Below, piece by piece: positions 50,101-62,577 of a stretch of DNA of 64,000 nucleotides; the first letter of the stretch is position 1, and each line of letters opens with the position of its first letter. The notes below the pieces were generated by a model that did not search any database, was not told where the DNA came from, and worked only from the letters and a program-made list of their open reading frames with translations. Made by a program: the position numbers and the translations under genes. Origin of the DNA: Globodera rostochiensis (Eukaryota; Nematoda; Chromadorea; Rhabditida; Heteroderidae); contig JAEVLN010000001.1 in assembly GCA_018350325.1 (NCBI GenBank), positions 1,663,501 through 1,727,500 on the forward strand, given 5' to 3'.

Positions 50101-51323
50101 TAGCCGGGCGGTGAGTGGTATTTGCGCTGGCCAACCGTTACCTCCAGCTGGTAGCCTGAGCTAGCTGAAATTGGAAGTTTTGAAGGTTCTTTTGCACTTT
50201 CACAACCCACAAAAAAAAACTCACTGATCAATTGCTGGATGCTTTCTGGGTTTGGGCCCGGAATGAGCGGCAATTCCATTGCCTGCTGGACGCCCATTGT
50301 CCGAAGACGTTCGCGGAAATTGCGCATAACGGACCTGAATGGAAAACATTTTTTTAAAAATAATTTCGTGTCGCTAATCACGAGACCATTTAACCAAATA
50401 ACTCACATCAGATACTGCGGTTTGTTCTGCACACCGTACAGTTGCGAGTCCTAAAAAGTGAAGCAGTAAATAGAAAACAGACAGCAACAGAATCCAAAAA
50501 CAATGGTCAGAGCATTTTTTTTTTGGACAAAAATGTTACCTACCCATACAAAATAGTTATTGCGAATTTTATTTTGAGGCTACCGGAACGACAACAAAAT
50601 TTTGGCCTTCTAAAACTCACATAGATTCATGAAACGAGTTTTTTGTGCCGAAATGCAGGTCAAAAAGGATTTTATAAAGCCTTTCTCTAGCAATTAGTTT
50701 GTTGTTGCAATGCACAAAGCCCGTTAAGCATCACAAAAACACATACCCTGAGCTCTTTGATGATGAAGTTGGCCTGCTCGACGGGGAATGTGGCCAGCAT
50801 TTCCACTGCACGGTCGTCAAACTCGTCAGTGTTTAGATTGAGCGCCTCGAACATGCGCATCAAAGTGATGGCCACCGGCTTGCTAAGATTTTTGCCCATG
50901 AACATTTTGAATGTCTCATTGTCATCGTATGTCGTATCGTTGTCCTGAATTTTTTTGTTGTTTTTTAAACATATTTTCCAGGTCCATTATTGTATACCTA
51001 ATGCGCTTTACAGATTAAATCCCAATTGGATGCATAATGCGCTTTTGTCGCATCAAAATGCCAAAGAAAACAAAATGCTAAACCTGCTGAAGCGTCGATG
51101 CTTCCATTCCTTCCTCTTTTGTTACTGTTTCTTGCTGAAGCTGGAGCTGTACGTCCAAATCGCCGTTGCTCGTCGGCGGATTGTCATCGCCGATTACCAA
51201 TTGGTCAGTACTACTGCTCTCGGTTTTGACGGCTTCGCCATTCGATTGTTGCTGCTGCTGCGGTTCTTGTTGCTGTTGTTGTTCTGGTTGAAGTTCGGCA
51301 GATTCCATTTCAATATCGGTCAT
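47124..51323 (-). CDS. hrpr-1: hnRNP Q/R (SYNCRIP family), three RRMs
   Basis: About fourteen exons. [15 protein letters not shown] with a Gln-rich head (51323-51084), then the N-terminal NURR-like domain (50943-50749: [27 protein letters not shown]-like [12 protein letters not shown]), [55 protein letters not shown]1: [20 protein letters not shown] and [22 protein letters not shown]2: [20 protein letters not shown] and [22 protein letters not shown]3: [20 protein letters not shown] and [15 protein letters not shown]. Then [12 protein letters not shown] and a Gly/Tyr/Arg-rich tail with RGG boxes ([34 protein letters not shown]), ending VSMNMF. VRNL--TVTEE and [12 protein letters not shown] motifs fix the family. 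The protein binds mRNA in nucleus and cytoplasm and acts in splicing, stability and translation. Confidence 0.9.
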
Positions 51324-53112
51324 CAATTTGGAAATGTTTCAGAATTAAAAATGTCTGCTGTGTATAAAATCACCTGAAATTCATTAGCATTTTGCACACC
51401 AATAAAAATGCATCTAAATGCAAATAAGGAAAGCAAAATTCAAACGAATTCATTGGTAATTCGAGTTTGGGGGAAAAGTTTTTTGTACACGTTCAACTCG
51501 TCGCCGGTCGACTTTGAACGTCCTATGCATGTTTCAAACTGGGCCATGCAACGAGTTTTTGCGGGTCGTACAAATTTGCTCGCGTCGCGAAACAACGCAA
51601 AAAGCGCCGCGAACTTCAACCAGTACACTATGCATGCACATGCAATTTATCTACTGCATGTATTTTTTGTTCCAAATGTAAGGATGAAATAATGGCCGCC
51701 ATGGCTTTGGATTGGCAAGGCCGTGGAGGAGCAGAGGGAAAAGGGAATGGACGGAGAGTGGAAGGAATTGAGAGATGGTGACGGTGACAGGAAGACCAAC
51801 GGCGGGGAGGGAGTGGAGGCGAAGAGGAGACAAAAAGAAGAGCTCCGCAAGAAATCAATGGGGAAAGGACAAACAAATACATGAAAGAAAGAGGAAAACT
51901 ATTCGAACGAAAGAGAAGATATTGTGGAGAAAGAGTAGGGGAAAATGAGGGTGGGGGCAGAAGAAAAAAAGAATATCACAAAAAGTGTTAAAAAAATAAA
52001 ACAGGAAAGGAATATGTAAAGACAAAAGTCAAAGAGAGGAACTGAGTAAAAGACGCAATTAATACGGAAAGAATGGGAAAAAAACTGAAAAAATTTATAC
52101 ACGACACGGAACACTTTTTGCGCGAACCGCCGACGCCGATATCCGCCATAACAATAATTGATGATTTTTGTATTGCTTTAAGAAAAAAAAGAATCGGATG
52201 GCTAAAATCGAGTGACGGAGCAAGTAGTGGGCAAGACGGAACAATTTCTGTGTGTTCTTCCATGAAAACTTCCAAATTGTAGAAAATTGTAAATTTTTGA
52301 TTTTATGTCTTTGAATTAGTTTTGTGACTTAATCAGTCATTTTTATCAATGTTGACGAAATGAGAGCGCTTCAAACCCCATTTTTTCTTCAATTTGAAAA
52401 GTCGTTATCCGTTAAATAAATTTCATTTCACGGTAGAATTCGGCTCGGGGTTCGAAATCGGGTTTGAAGGTGGTTTGTGAACAAAATAATTCGTCCTTCG
52501 ATGGACGGAGGGAAAGAAAAATTTGAATTGAGAAAATACTATTAATCCTTTGGCGTTACGTATTTTTCTTTGGCGTTGCGTAAGTACCTATTAATTTTTG
52601 AAATTGGTTCCCTAGCCAATATGTATGGTATATGTAGAATGTTTTTTTTATCATTTATCACGTAATCTTAATCTCCTGTTAGCTATCGCTTAGAAATTTT
52701 CCTAAACAAAGCAATCCCTTTGAATTAACCGGCTTCTTGACCTTCCGGATTTATCCGGAAATTCCATCGGTAAAAATTTTCCCTAATGAGAACTTCAAAA
52801 CGATTTACAACATGACAAATGGTGTATGAATTTGTGCATTCTTCATCACATTATTTTTGATTTTCATGTGCGTGGATTCTCATTTTAATTTTCCGGTTTT
52901 TTTATTTGTGCCCGAACTCTGAATATATGTACATACTAAAATTTGTTCGATCTCAATTAAAAAAACTTTTTGATTTCCTACTTTCTAATCATTTATTACT
53001 GGCTTACAAATAAAATGTATTCAATTCATATTAATTATAAATATTATAAATTGTCTGTGTTGTATATTTCCGCTTAAACCTTTTTTAGCCTTCTAAAAAT
53101 CATTACATACAT
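51324..53112. other. Intergenic with polypurine tract
   Basis: Upstream of hnRNP Q/R. The stretch 51710-52080 is strongly purine-rich on +. An open frame at 52073-52282 (+) and its antisense have no recognisable domain. The rest to 53112 is A/T-rich. Confidence 0.5.
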
Positions 53113-54103
<991 letters not shown>

Positions 54104-54797
54104 TTTTCAGGACGAGTTGTGATCTGTTATGTGTAAATATGTAAACACTTAGGATAATTAGTATATTGTTGTTTTAATTGGAAGATCTCTCTCTCTCTCT
54201 CTCTCATCATTGTGTGCCTTTATTTTTTGTGTTATGTAAATGTAAGTAATATGAAATTTGGAGCTTGCAAATCGGGAGAGTGCCTGTGGACCAAAAATGT
54301 GATAGGACTCAAGACTGCGCGAAAATGATATACCTACGTATTTCCCGTTTTTTAGGAAAAATTTTATAAATTTAGTGTCGCGCATGGACTAGGCTGTCCC
54401 GATCCAGGATACCCAAAAGCCCCCCTTCCGGATGGATATCTGCTGCTTTAGCAGCTTTTTAATATGATCAATTGACCCTTTTTGTGGGTTTTCTGTAGCT
54501 TTGTGGACTGACTTTTTTGTAAATATTTGTGGTTTTTTGGAAAAAACTGTCGTGGCTAAGCGAAGAGGTGCAAAAAATTTAAAATTATTTGGCTTAATGT
54601 TGCTAATAAAGGATCCCGCCATTTTGGGGAGCGGTGATCACGGGTCAAAGTCACGGATTTTTTTTAATAACGTGCAGCCCCGCAAAAAATGTGAAACATT
54701 AAAAACAATAAAAATTCAAATTATTAATTAAGTTATAAGCCCATAATTTTCGGCACTTTTGCGACAAAATGAGAACGAATTGCTTTGTTGAGTTTGT
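54104..54797. other. Convergent intergenic region
   Basis: Contains a (ct)n run on + at 54185-54206 and the dispersed repeat copy at 54425-54640. No gene seen. Confidence 0.5.
54425..54640. repeat. Dispersed repeat, related to 16190-16515
   Basis: Shares tgctttagcagctttttt-, cctttttgtgggttttctg, agctttgtggact and a ttggcttaatgttgct block with the copy at 16200-16395 in the same order, on the same strand. Confidence 0.55.
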
Positions 54798-57700
54798 TCA
54801 TGAGAAAAGCAATGCTTTCCAATTCAGTCCGATAAGCCATCGTTGGAATTTACGCCACAAACTCTCCGTGTCGTCCAATGCTTCCAAGTCGGGCACATTT
54901 TCGGCACTTTCCATCGGTCGAATGCCGCCCGGCGTCGACTCCACCAATTGCAAACTGAACGGCGAGTGAATGAATGAATCGATCAGTCTGATCAAAAAAT
55001 GTTGATCACTTTCAAATATAATGTTTTGTATGATCCGCAAACATTGTAAACAAATTTTGGCACATTCTCTGATCAATTGTACTACGGTAATCTTTGAGGT
55101 GCTGATTACGGTACTTATCCATCATTAATTTCCCTACCATAGTCCGATGCCTCAGGGGACCGCGCACCAAATATGGCTTTGACCCGAATATTAAAATCCC
55201 CCCAGGGGACTTGCCAAATGACTTTTGTGTAAATGCCATCCCCTTTCCCCACTTTTTTTGACGGCACAACTCACGTGCACCCGTTGATGCTCATCAGAGT
55301 GGCACGGTTCGTCGACTGCTCCTTGCGCAGCTTCAACCCGCCGATGCTGTTGATCATCACATCGTACACGCGTTCACGACGCGTTGGCATTTTTGTTGAG
55401 CTGCCACCGGTGCCAAAAAACTTTTCATCTGCGAAAAAATTATTATTTAAAAAAAATTATGGACATTTTTACGAATGTTTGGCATTAGGCGAGAATGCAC
55501 AATGTTTTCGGCCGTATGAATGACCAAAATGTTGTTGGTTGGAGTACGATGAAGCACACGGACCCACGGGCTCAAGAATGAAATTTGCTCAGACAGATGA
55601 AGAGCCTCGATGCAAAAGTTGACCTTTGAATGTGAAGAGGCTTAGAGGGTGGCTAAGGCTTAGAGACCGGACGGCATTTGGAATTTTGCCGGAATTTTTC
55701 TTGGGATTCCGGGGCAAAAAATTCATTCGGGATTCCCGATCCAGCCTTTTTTGAGTTCTCAGGTTGGATTTGGTCGGGATTCCCGAGCCGAAATCTCAAC
55801 CAACCATTTTGGAAGATTTTCGGGCTTGGCCTTCGGGATTTAGGCCGGTCTCCCAGATCCCAAAAAATTGTTTGGGTGCATCCGATCCCAAACATTTGTT
55901 AGCGAAATTTCAATTTCCGGCATTTTGATCACCGGAATTTCGAGTTCCGATCCATTTTTAAAGACCGATCAAACTCCGATTTAGAGACCGATCGAGTTCT
56001 GATCAATTTTTAGCGTCTGAGATTCCGAATTTCAAAAATCCTTTTTTGGCCAATTTGTGTCCGGATGCCAAATTCTGACTTTTTGATCATTTGATTATTA
56101 GCATTTTCTATTGAAAAAAATTGGTGGCACCGACTTTGATGCGCAACATTCGATCCTCGGCGTTCATTCTCAGGTCGTTGACGTCCCCAACCGCCAGCGA
56201 AACCATCAAATTCATGAGCAAAATGACGGTGATGATCTCGAACAAAATGAGCAGAAAGTTGGCGACCCACGCCTTGCGCCCCAAAATGTCGTTTGCCTCC
56301 ACCTCGCCGATCATCTTCAATTCAATCGATGCTCTGATCAGTTAGAATTAGAGCCCGGACTTGAAGACCGACCGAGACTCTCGAAGATACGGTAAAACTA
56401 CGTCAATCGAGAATCTCGCTCTAGTTAGGATAGAGTACCCTCGCCATTGATTTTAGAAATCTAAAAACGATTGATCAACAACAAATCTCCAGTGGGACCA
56501 AAAATCACCGTCCCTACCATTGCGGAAGTTTTGGTGAATGATTGGAACAGTGCCATGAGTACGGAGGTGGCATTGTTGAACTCCTGATCATCCCATGGCG
56601 CCGTGCCCGAGTCGCGCATGACCAGCATGAACGCGAACGCAAACGTCGCCAGTGTCGGAATCCAAATGATGGTGGTCTAAAAGGAATGTGTACTGCTTGA
56701 TGAAGACGAGCTCGAGAGTTCCGAGTAGTCAACAATCGTTCAAGAACCTGAATTCTCGAGTCGAGACCAAGCCATGTGCGCGAAAAAGCCAAAAAATTTT
56801 GAAATCCTTTAAAAAATTTTAGAGAAAACGATTTGGCGATTCGAGAATTTCGAAAAAATGTTGTCGAGAGAGGCTCCTCCAAATTTACGTTGAGAAAGGA
56901 GAACAGAATTTTGGACATCATCAAAATGTACGAGCCGCAGGGCGCCTTGCGCAACACGTACAAGCAGTTGATCCAGGAAGCCAGCGTGGCCACAATGGGC
57001 AACAACCAGCCAATTGTCCTCTGAAATTTCAGAGATTTGATGATGTTTTAAGGGGGCCCAAATCCGAGAAAATTGAAATTTCTGAACTTTAGGCTAAATC
57101 AAAAAAACTGAAATTTTTTTGGTGGATTTCGGCTTTCAAAATGTCCAAAATGCTAGCAAATCGGATGACGACCGGACCTTAATCTCCTCGTTGTAGTCGT
57201 CGAAGCTGAACAAGTGCCAACTCCAAATGAACAGCAAAGTGATCGAATAGGTGATCAATGTCCAAGTGTAAGAGATCAAAAACCATGCCGACACAGCCCG
57301 GATGCCGGATTGCAATTTGAGTGCCGCCTTCACCAACTTGAGCATAAAATTGAAGTGAATTGTGCCACACCAAAAATTTTAGAGGAGGACCATGAAGAAG
57401 ACGAAGAAGAGCAAAATGGCGGACACCAAAAGGTTTTTGGCCACCGACGGCGGCCCATGCACATAGCTGAACAGCAACGCCAGGAACACAAAGTATAGCA
57501 AAATGTGCACCAGATAAAACAGGGCGCAGGAGAGCAACTGAACTGCTTGAGGATCGTTGGGTAGGAATTGGGAATGTTCGAGAGTCCCGAACTTGAGTCT
57601 TGACTACGATTTTTTTGGGAGCAGCTGAACTGCTTGAGGATCATTGTGCAGGGAATGGGAATGTTCGAGAGTCTCGGTTTTCAGACTCGGCGGCATGTCT

Positions 57701-58636
57701 CGGGAATTGAGTCTCGATCGGTTCGGTTCCAACCCGAAATTTAAAGTCCGTTTAGGGCATACCAAACAGTAATAATTTCAAGCAGATTGAAAACAAATTT
57801 TGGCTTGTAAATAAATCATTTGCTTTACAATGAACTGATCGGAAGAGCTGGTTAGCTAATTTTGGATAATGATCAGAAAAATTGGCCCACAAAGTCCAGG
57901 GTTGATCAGAAAATTGATCCGATTAAAAACATTTTAGTGACCTTTTCGTTGACAAAGTTGAGCACCAGCGGATGCCGAACGACGCGCCATTGGCCCCGCT
58001 CTTTCAACGTCTTCAGCACCAATCTGTTGATGATCTCACCACGTGAAGCAATGCCTGTAAAAGAGAAAGACTGATCACTTCTGATCAGAGCGATCAGTGA
58101 CACGACGCAAAGGACTCGCAAGGACAAAATAGAGACGGACTGATCACTACTGATCAGACTGATGAAACAAAACACCTTTGGCGTAGTCGAACAGAAACAC
58201 GGTCTAAACGTAGGTATGTGTAAAAAGCGAATTTTTAAAATTTTAATTTAAAATTTTTAACGGTTGAATAAATTTTGAAATTTTGAGCAGCCCTTTTGGC
58301 GTTTAGTCAAAAGCCTCGCATTTCTTTTGCTCATATTTTGTGGCGATGATTCAGCACATTTTGTTTCACTCAAAACTCGCCTTTTCCTCGTCTTCCCACA
58401 CCAGTGAGCGCTCATTGAACAAATCCACCAATTCCCTAAAGTCATTTTAATCGTAATTTGGCATTTTTTTTTGAATTTTTGAAATGGGAATTTTTCTGAA
58501 TGCTTTTCACTGATTACACAATTTTGATGCTTAAACTTCCTTCCGATTTGGCCATATTTCACCGGTTCACTCACTGCGCTTTGGCACTTTCGCCGCTCAA
58601 CGGTTTGCGCTGTTCTTCCGCGTCGTTTGGCCGCAT
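54798..58636 (-). CDS. TRPA-type cation channel, transmembrane core and C terminus
   Basis: About twelve exons. MRPNDAEEQRKPLSGESAKA (58636), LVDLFNERSLVWEDEEKASF, TVFLFDYAKG, IASRGEIINRLVLKTLKERG with RVVRHPLVLNFVNEKV (58056-57942), S1 (LFYLVHILLYFVFLALLFSY), S2 (NLLVSAILLFFVFFMVL), SGIRAVSAWFLISYTWTLIT and TLLFIWSWHLFSFDDYNEE, S4-S5 (LLPIVATLASWINCLYVLRK, GSYILMMSKILFSF), pore region IIWIPTLATFAFAFMLVMRD and EFNNATSVLMALFQSFTKTS, then S6 (LFEIITVILLMNLMVSLAVG) with DVNDLRMNAEDRMLRIK. VLMNL-V-LAVGD is the TRPA S6 signature. The C-terminal part runs to a stop at 54798 (FQRWLIGLNWKALLFS). TRPA channels are cation channels for chemical, thermal and noxious stimuli. The N-terminal ankyrin repeats that define the family were not found upstream on this strand within the window. 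Confidence 0.8.
56360..57735. repeat. CGAGACTCTCGA-type repeats in TRPA introns
   Basis: Separate patches at 56360-56425, 56705-56770 and 57570-57730 share gagagtc(t)cg, gggaatgttcgagagt and cttgagtct words. One 40-base unit (gagcagctgaactgcttgag) is present at about 57530 and 57620. Confidence 0.55.
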
Positions 58637-59802
58637 AATTTTACCCCGCGGCAAAATGTCGCCTCGGACAAATTTAGGCGTCAAAACGCATCAAAAAATG
58701 GCACAAATTGGCAAAATGCAAAATGGCCCTCGAGGGGATTTGACGGGCAGAATTGGAGCAAATAATAGGCGGACTGAAATGAATGGAACAACAGCGGTGG
58801 GATGAATCCATCCCCCCGGGGGAGGGGGCGGGAAGCTCCGCTCGCCCGGCCGTCCACAACGGGCGGGCGGGCGGAAGGGATCAATAAACGCAAAAGTCCC
58901 CCCATTTTGCTGCTGGCCCTGGCCCTGGCCCATTACCCCTCGGGGGATGGGTGGCAATTTGTGCCGGATGGAGACAACAAATTTTTGGCTTAATAAACGA
59001 GCAAAATTAAAACTGTTACGTTCGTACCAAAGTCCCGAAATTGGGAAGATTTTTTTGAGACCAAAATTCGGGATCATTTGAACCGAGACCGGACAATCCG
59101 GCTTTTTAAACTGGAAATGCCGGCTCTTTAAAGCAAAAATGCCGGATTTCGAAGAGATTTGGACGGAATCGGATTTTTTTCGAGACGAAATCCCGGGCAA
59201 TTTTAAGAAAATGCCGCGTTTGTCTAACCTAAAAAAGTTTTATTTTTGTGGCCGATTCGTCGACGAGAAAGTGTATCTGTGGCAAATGTTTGTTTTGCGG
59301 CGCTCTCTTCACAGCATTCATTAGAATGGATCGACGGACGGCCCTTTTGTCCCCCCGGGGGATTTTTGCCATTGTGTTGAAAATGGGCGCAAAAATTGTG
59401 GAAAATATTGAATGAATCTATCGATAATATGTATGGAATAATGCATTGATCCGTCCCGTCCGTCGATGGGTGTTGAAATAAATATGGAAAAGCGACCCCG
59501 GAGGGGGGACACACAAATGGGCGTTAATATATTCGAGAGGGTTATTTGTCCAAAGTTTTATTTTAAAATTTGAAGGAATTTCATTTTGAAACAATAAAAA
59601 CAAGAAATTAGTGCTCTTTTATTTTCATGACAAGTAGAATATACAACAAATAGGTAATGTACACAGATTCCAACATTAATACAGCAAATGAGTGAACCCA
59701 ACAATTATAATCAATTAAATCCATTTTCTGTTTGAATTTCCTCCATCAAATTCGATTCGTTTGTCCTCCGTCCATCAAATTTGTCGTCCTCTGTCCGTCC
59801 AT
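58637..59802. other. Intergenic
   Basis: G/C-rich with cccccgggggag at 58816 and ccccccgggggat at 59350; gccggctttttaaa-type words at 59090-59170. No ankyrin-repeat or other coding sequence recognised on either strand. From 59605 the shared flank of the F-box-like unit begins. Confidence 0.5.
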
Positions 59803-61078
59803 TCACTTCTTGGGCTCGCTTGGGCCTTCGTCGTTTGCGTCAAGCATTCTGAAAATTAGAAACATTTTAAGAGGGAATTTTGAGACAATTCATTCACTTA
59901 CCCGTCGCCGATGTCCATGTTGTTGAATCAATGGTTATGAGATTCCGTTGACGGTCCCATTTCCACTCCATCGCCTCCCTCTCCCACTTGGCCCATTTGT
60001 CTTCGTCGCGCTCAATCGGAGAACGCACCAACAGCCAACTCCGTCCTTCGGGTCGAAATGTCAATCGCTCCCGCGTCAAATTGTTCCTCAGCTCAAATGT
60101 CGGCACTTCGTCAGCATCGTCGCCCAGCACAATCGCTCCAACCAAAATCGGCGTCTGCCGAATGATGAAATTGGCCCGCTCCGAAGCATTGACAAAGGCC
60201 TAAAAATCGGGAATATTTCACACTCCTCAAAAATTGATTAAAAAAGAAAAAGAAATTACCTCTTTGAGTAGATCTCCAATTGGCGACGCGCCACAATCCA
60301 GGATCTTCGGGCGACCATCTTGACGGGGAGTGAGCAACCATTTGGCCAAGGCTTGGGCAGAAGAAGCATCGGCGTTGTCGTCGGCCGGGAACTCGAGCAA
60401 AAATCCTTGGAACTCGATCGATCGGAGTTTTGTGCAGTTGCGAAGAACGGTCGGAGAGAGTTGTCGCAAATGGCCGAGATCGGAGAAGTCCAACAGAAAG
60501 CCGCAAATGTTGTCACTGATCAGAGGCCAAATCTTCTGCCGAATAATGTCCCAGCTGCGGCTTTGGTCCTCGAAGGTAAAAATTGCAACAGTGGCCTCGG
60601 AAGAGTTGAAAAGTCGGCGAAGGCGTTGAAGAAATTCGATGACACTTCCGTCGATGTACCTGAAAGTTTAAAACCTTTTAAATTTTGTAAACTTTTTAAA
60701 AAGGAAAATGACCTGATGCTAATCCATTCGAATCCGATCACTTTGTTTGGAAGCGGTCCTTGAGGGATGGGCATGTAATTTCCGTTGTAAATTTGTGCGC
60801 CATTCCCTCTGAAGGCGGGAAGAATTTGCAGCGTGCCCAGCGACCATTTCCTCGTCTTGAAGTGTTCGTCCACCAAACGGTCAAATCGATCGCTGATCAG
60901 TGCCACTTTCAGTCCAAGCTCACGAGGGCTGAAGAAGGCGAACACATCCAGCCAAATGTCGGCACAAATGAAACTGAAATTTTTGGGATTTATTGTTTTT
61001 GATTTAATTCATTAGGAAATAAACTCACATTTCCTTCATTTGCTGTTGCTGCTCCTCCTCGCTTGTGTTGTCGGACAT
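59803..61078 (-). pseudogene. F-box-like family, copy 4, late frameshift
   Basis: Exons 61078-61029, 60973-60713, 60659-60260, 60199-59902 and 59848-59803. Exons 1-3 are open ([51 protein letters not shown]). Exon 4 has RANFIIRQTPILVGAIVLGD, LRNNLTRERLTFRPEGRSWL and SPIERDEDKWAKWEREAME. One base is missing near 59935 (cattgattcaac against cattgaattcaac), so the end reads [14 protein letters not shown] and a stop instead of [13 protein letters not shown]. Total exon length is two more than a multiple of three, as expected. About 95% of the protein is intact, so a nearly full product is possible if the intron is retained or the shifted frame used. Confidence 0.7.
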
Positions 61079-61325
61079 TTTGTTGAAATCCAAATTATTT
61101 TAGGGTTCAGAATTTGTGGATAAACATAGGCGAAATTCGAACGCACTTTTATAAGCGTCTAATTGCATTTGCTACCCAAAAATCAAAAATTTTTTTTTTG
61201 TTTTTTTTTGAGTTTTTAAATGCAATAATTTGACGCTTATAAAAGGGCGTTCCAATTTTGTCTATGTTTATCCATTCTCGCATTATTCAAATTCGGAACC
61301 CTAAAATATTTTGGATTTCAACAAA
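61079..61325. promoter_or_regulatory. Palindromic divergent promoter between F-box-like copies 4 and 5
   Basis: Nearly identical to 45320-45567: two inverted arms around a T run (61190-61210), TATAAAAG at 61239 on + and cttttataagc at 61147 for the - strand gene, and the same start context on both sides. Confidence 0.75.
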
Positions 61326-62577
61326 ATGTCCGACAACACAAGCGACGAAGAGCAGCAACAGCAAATGGAGGAAATGTGAGTTTTTTCCTAATGAATTAAA
61401 TCAAAAGCCATTAATCCCAAATTTCAGTTCCATTTGTGGCGACATTTGGCTCGAAATCTTCGCCCTCTTCAGCCCTCTTGAGCTCGGACATACAATGGCG
61501 CTGATCAGTGATCGATTTGACGCTCGGGTGGACGAGCACTTCAAGACGAGGAAATGGTCGCTGGGCACGCTGCAAATTGTTCGATCAACTAACGGAAATG
61601 GCGCACAAATTGTCAACAACAACAACCAACAACTGCCAATTCCTCAAAGACCGCTTCCAAACAAAGTGATCGGCTTCGAAAAGATTGAAATCAGGTCGTT
61701 TTTTCCTAAAATTAACGAAATTTAAAAGGTTTTGATCTTTCAGGTACATCGACCGAAGTGTCATCGAATTTCTTCAAAGCATTCGCCGACTTTTCAACTC
61801 TTCCGGGACCACTGTTGCAATTGCTACCTCCGCCGACCAAAGCCGCAGCTGGGACATCATTCGGCAGAAGATTTGGCCGTTGATCAATGACAACATTCGC
61901 CACTTGCGTGTGTGCGTCGCCTCTCAATTGGACCGTTTGCGACAAGACTTTCCGGCCATTCTTCGTAACTGCACAAAACTCCGATTGATCGGTGGGCTTT
62001 CCCACGCATTTCCGGCCGAAGACAACGCCAATGCTTCTTCTGCCCAAGCCGTGGCCAAATGGTTGCTCACTCCCCGTGAAGGCGGTCGCTCGAAGATACT
62101 TTTCTGTCGCCATCATTCGGGAAAAATGGAAGAACTCAAAAGGGTAATTTCTTTTTCTTATAAATCAATTTGAGAATGTGAATTATTCCCTTCATTTTAG
62201 GCCTTTGTCAATGCTTCGGAGCCGGCCAATTTCATCATCTATCTGCATTCTTATGGTGGCATTGAACCATTTGAGCTGAACAACAATTTGGGGGAGCGAT
62301 TGGAGTTGCGATGCTTTGGCGAATACAAGTGGCTGTTGGTGCGTTGTCCGATTGGGCGAGAAGAGGCGATATGGGCCGGGTTGAAGAAGGCTGCAACTGC
62401 AGTTGAGCGGCAAGGGTTCCGTCAATGGAATTGCATCGACATAACCTTCGGAGGCAATGACATCGGCGACGGGTAAGTGAATGAATTATCTCAAAATTCC
62501 CTCCATTTGTTAAAATGTTTCTAATTTTCAGAATGCTTGACGCAAACGATGAAGGCCCAAGCGAGCCCAAGAAGTGA
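61326..62577 (+). CDS. F-box-like family, copy 5 (intact, reference member)
   Basis: Exons 61326-61375, 61428-61694, 61744-62143, 62201-62472 and 62532-62577: 1035 bases, 344 residues, no defect. Order: [18 protein letters not shown]-box-like [20 protein letters not shown] and [150 protein letters not shown] and NDEGPSEPKK. All introns are 49-59 bases. The protein has no signal peptide or TM, so it is expected inside the cell. The F-box assignment rests on the N-terminal helical pattern and resemblance to annotated cyst-nematode proteins; it was not tested against a profile. Confidence 0.82.

Noticed and set aside
52073..52282. Small + frame and its antisense (MADIGVGG on -)
   Set aside because: Both short and without domains; the antisense could be a first exon, but no partner exon was seen.
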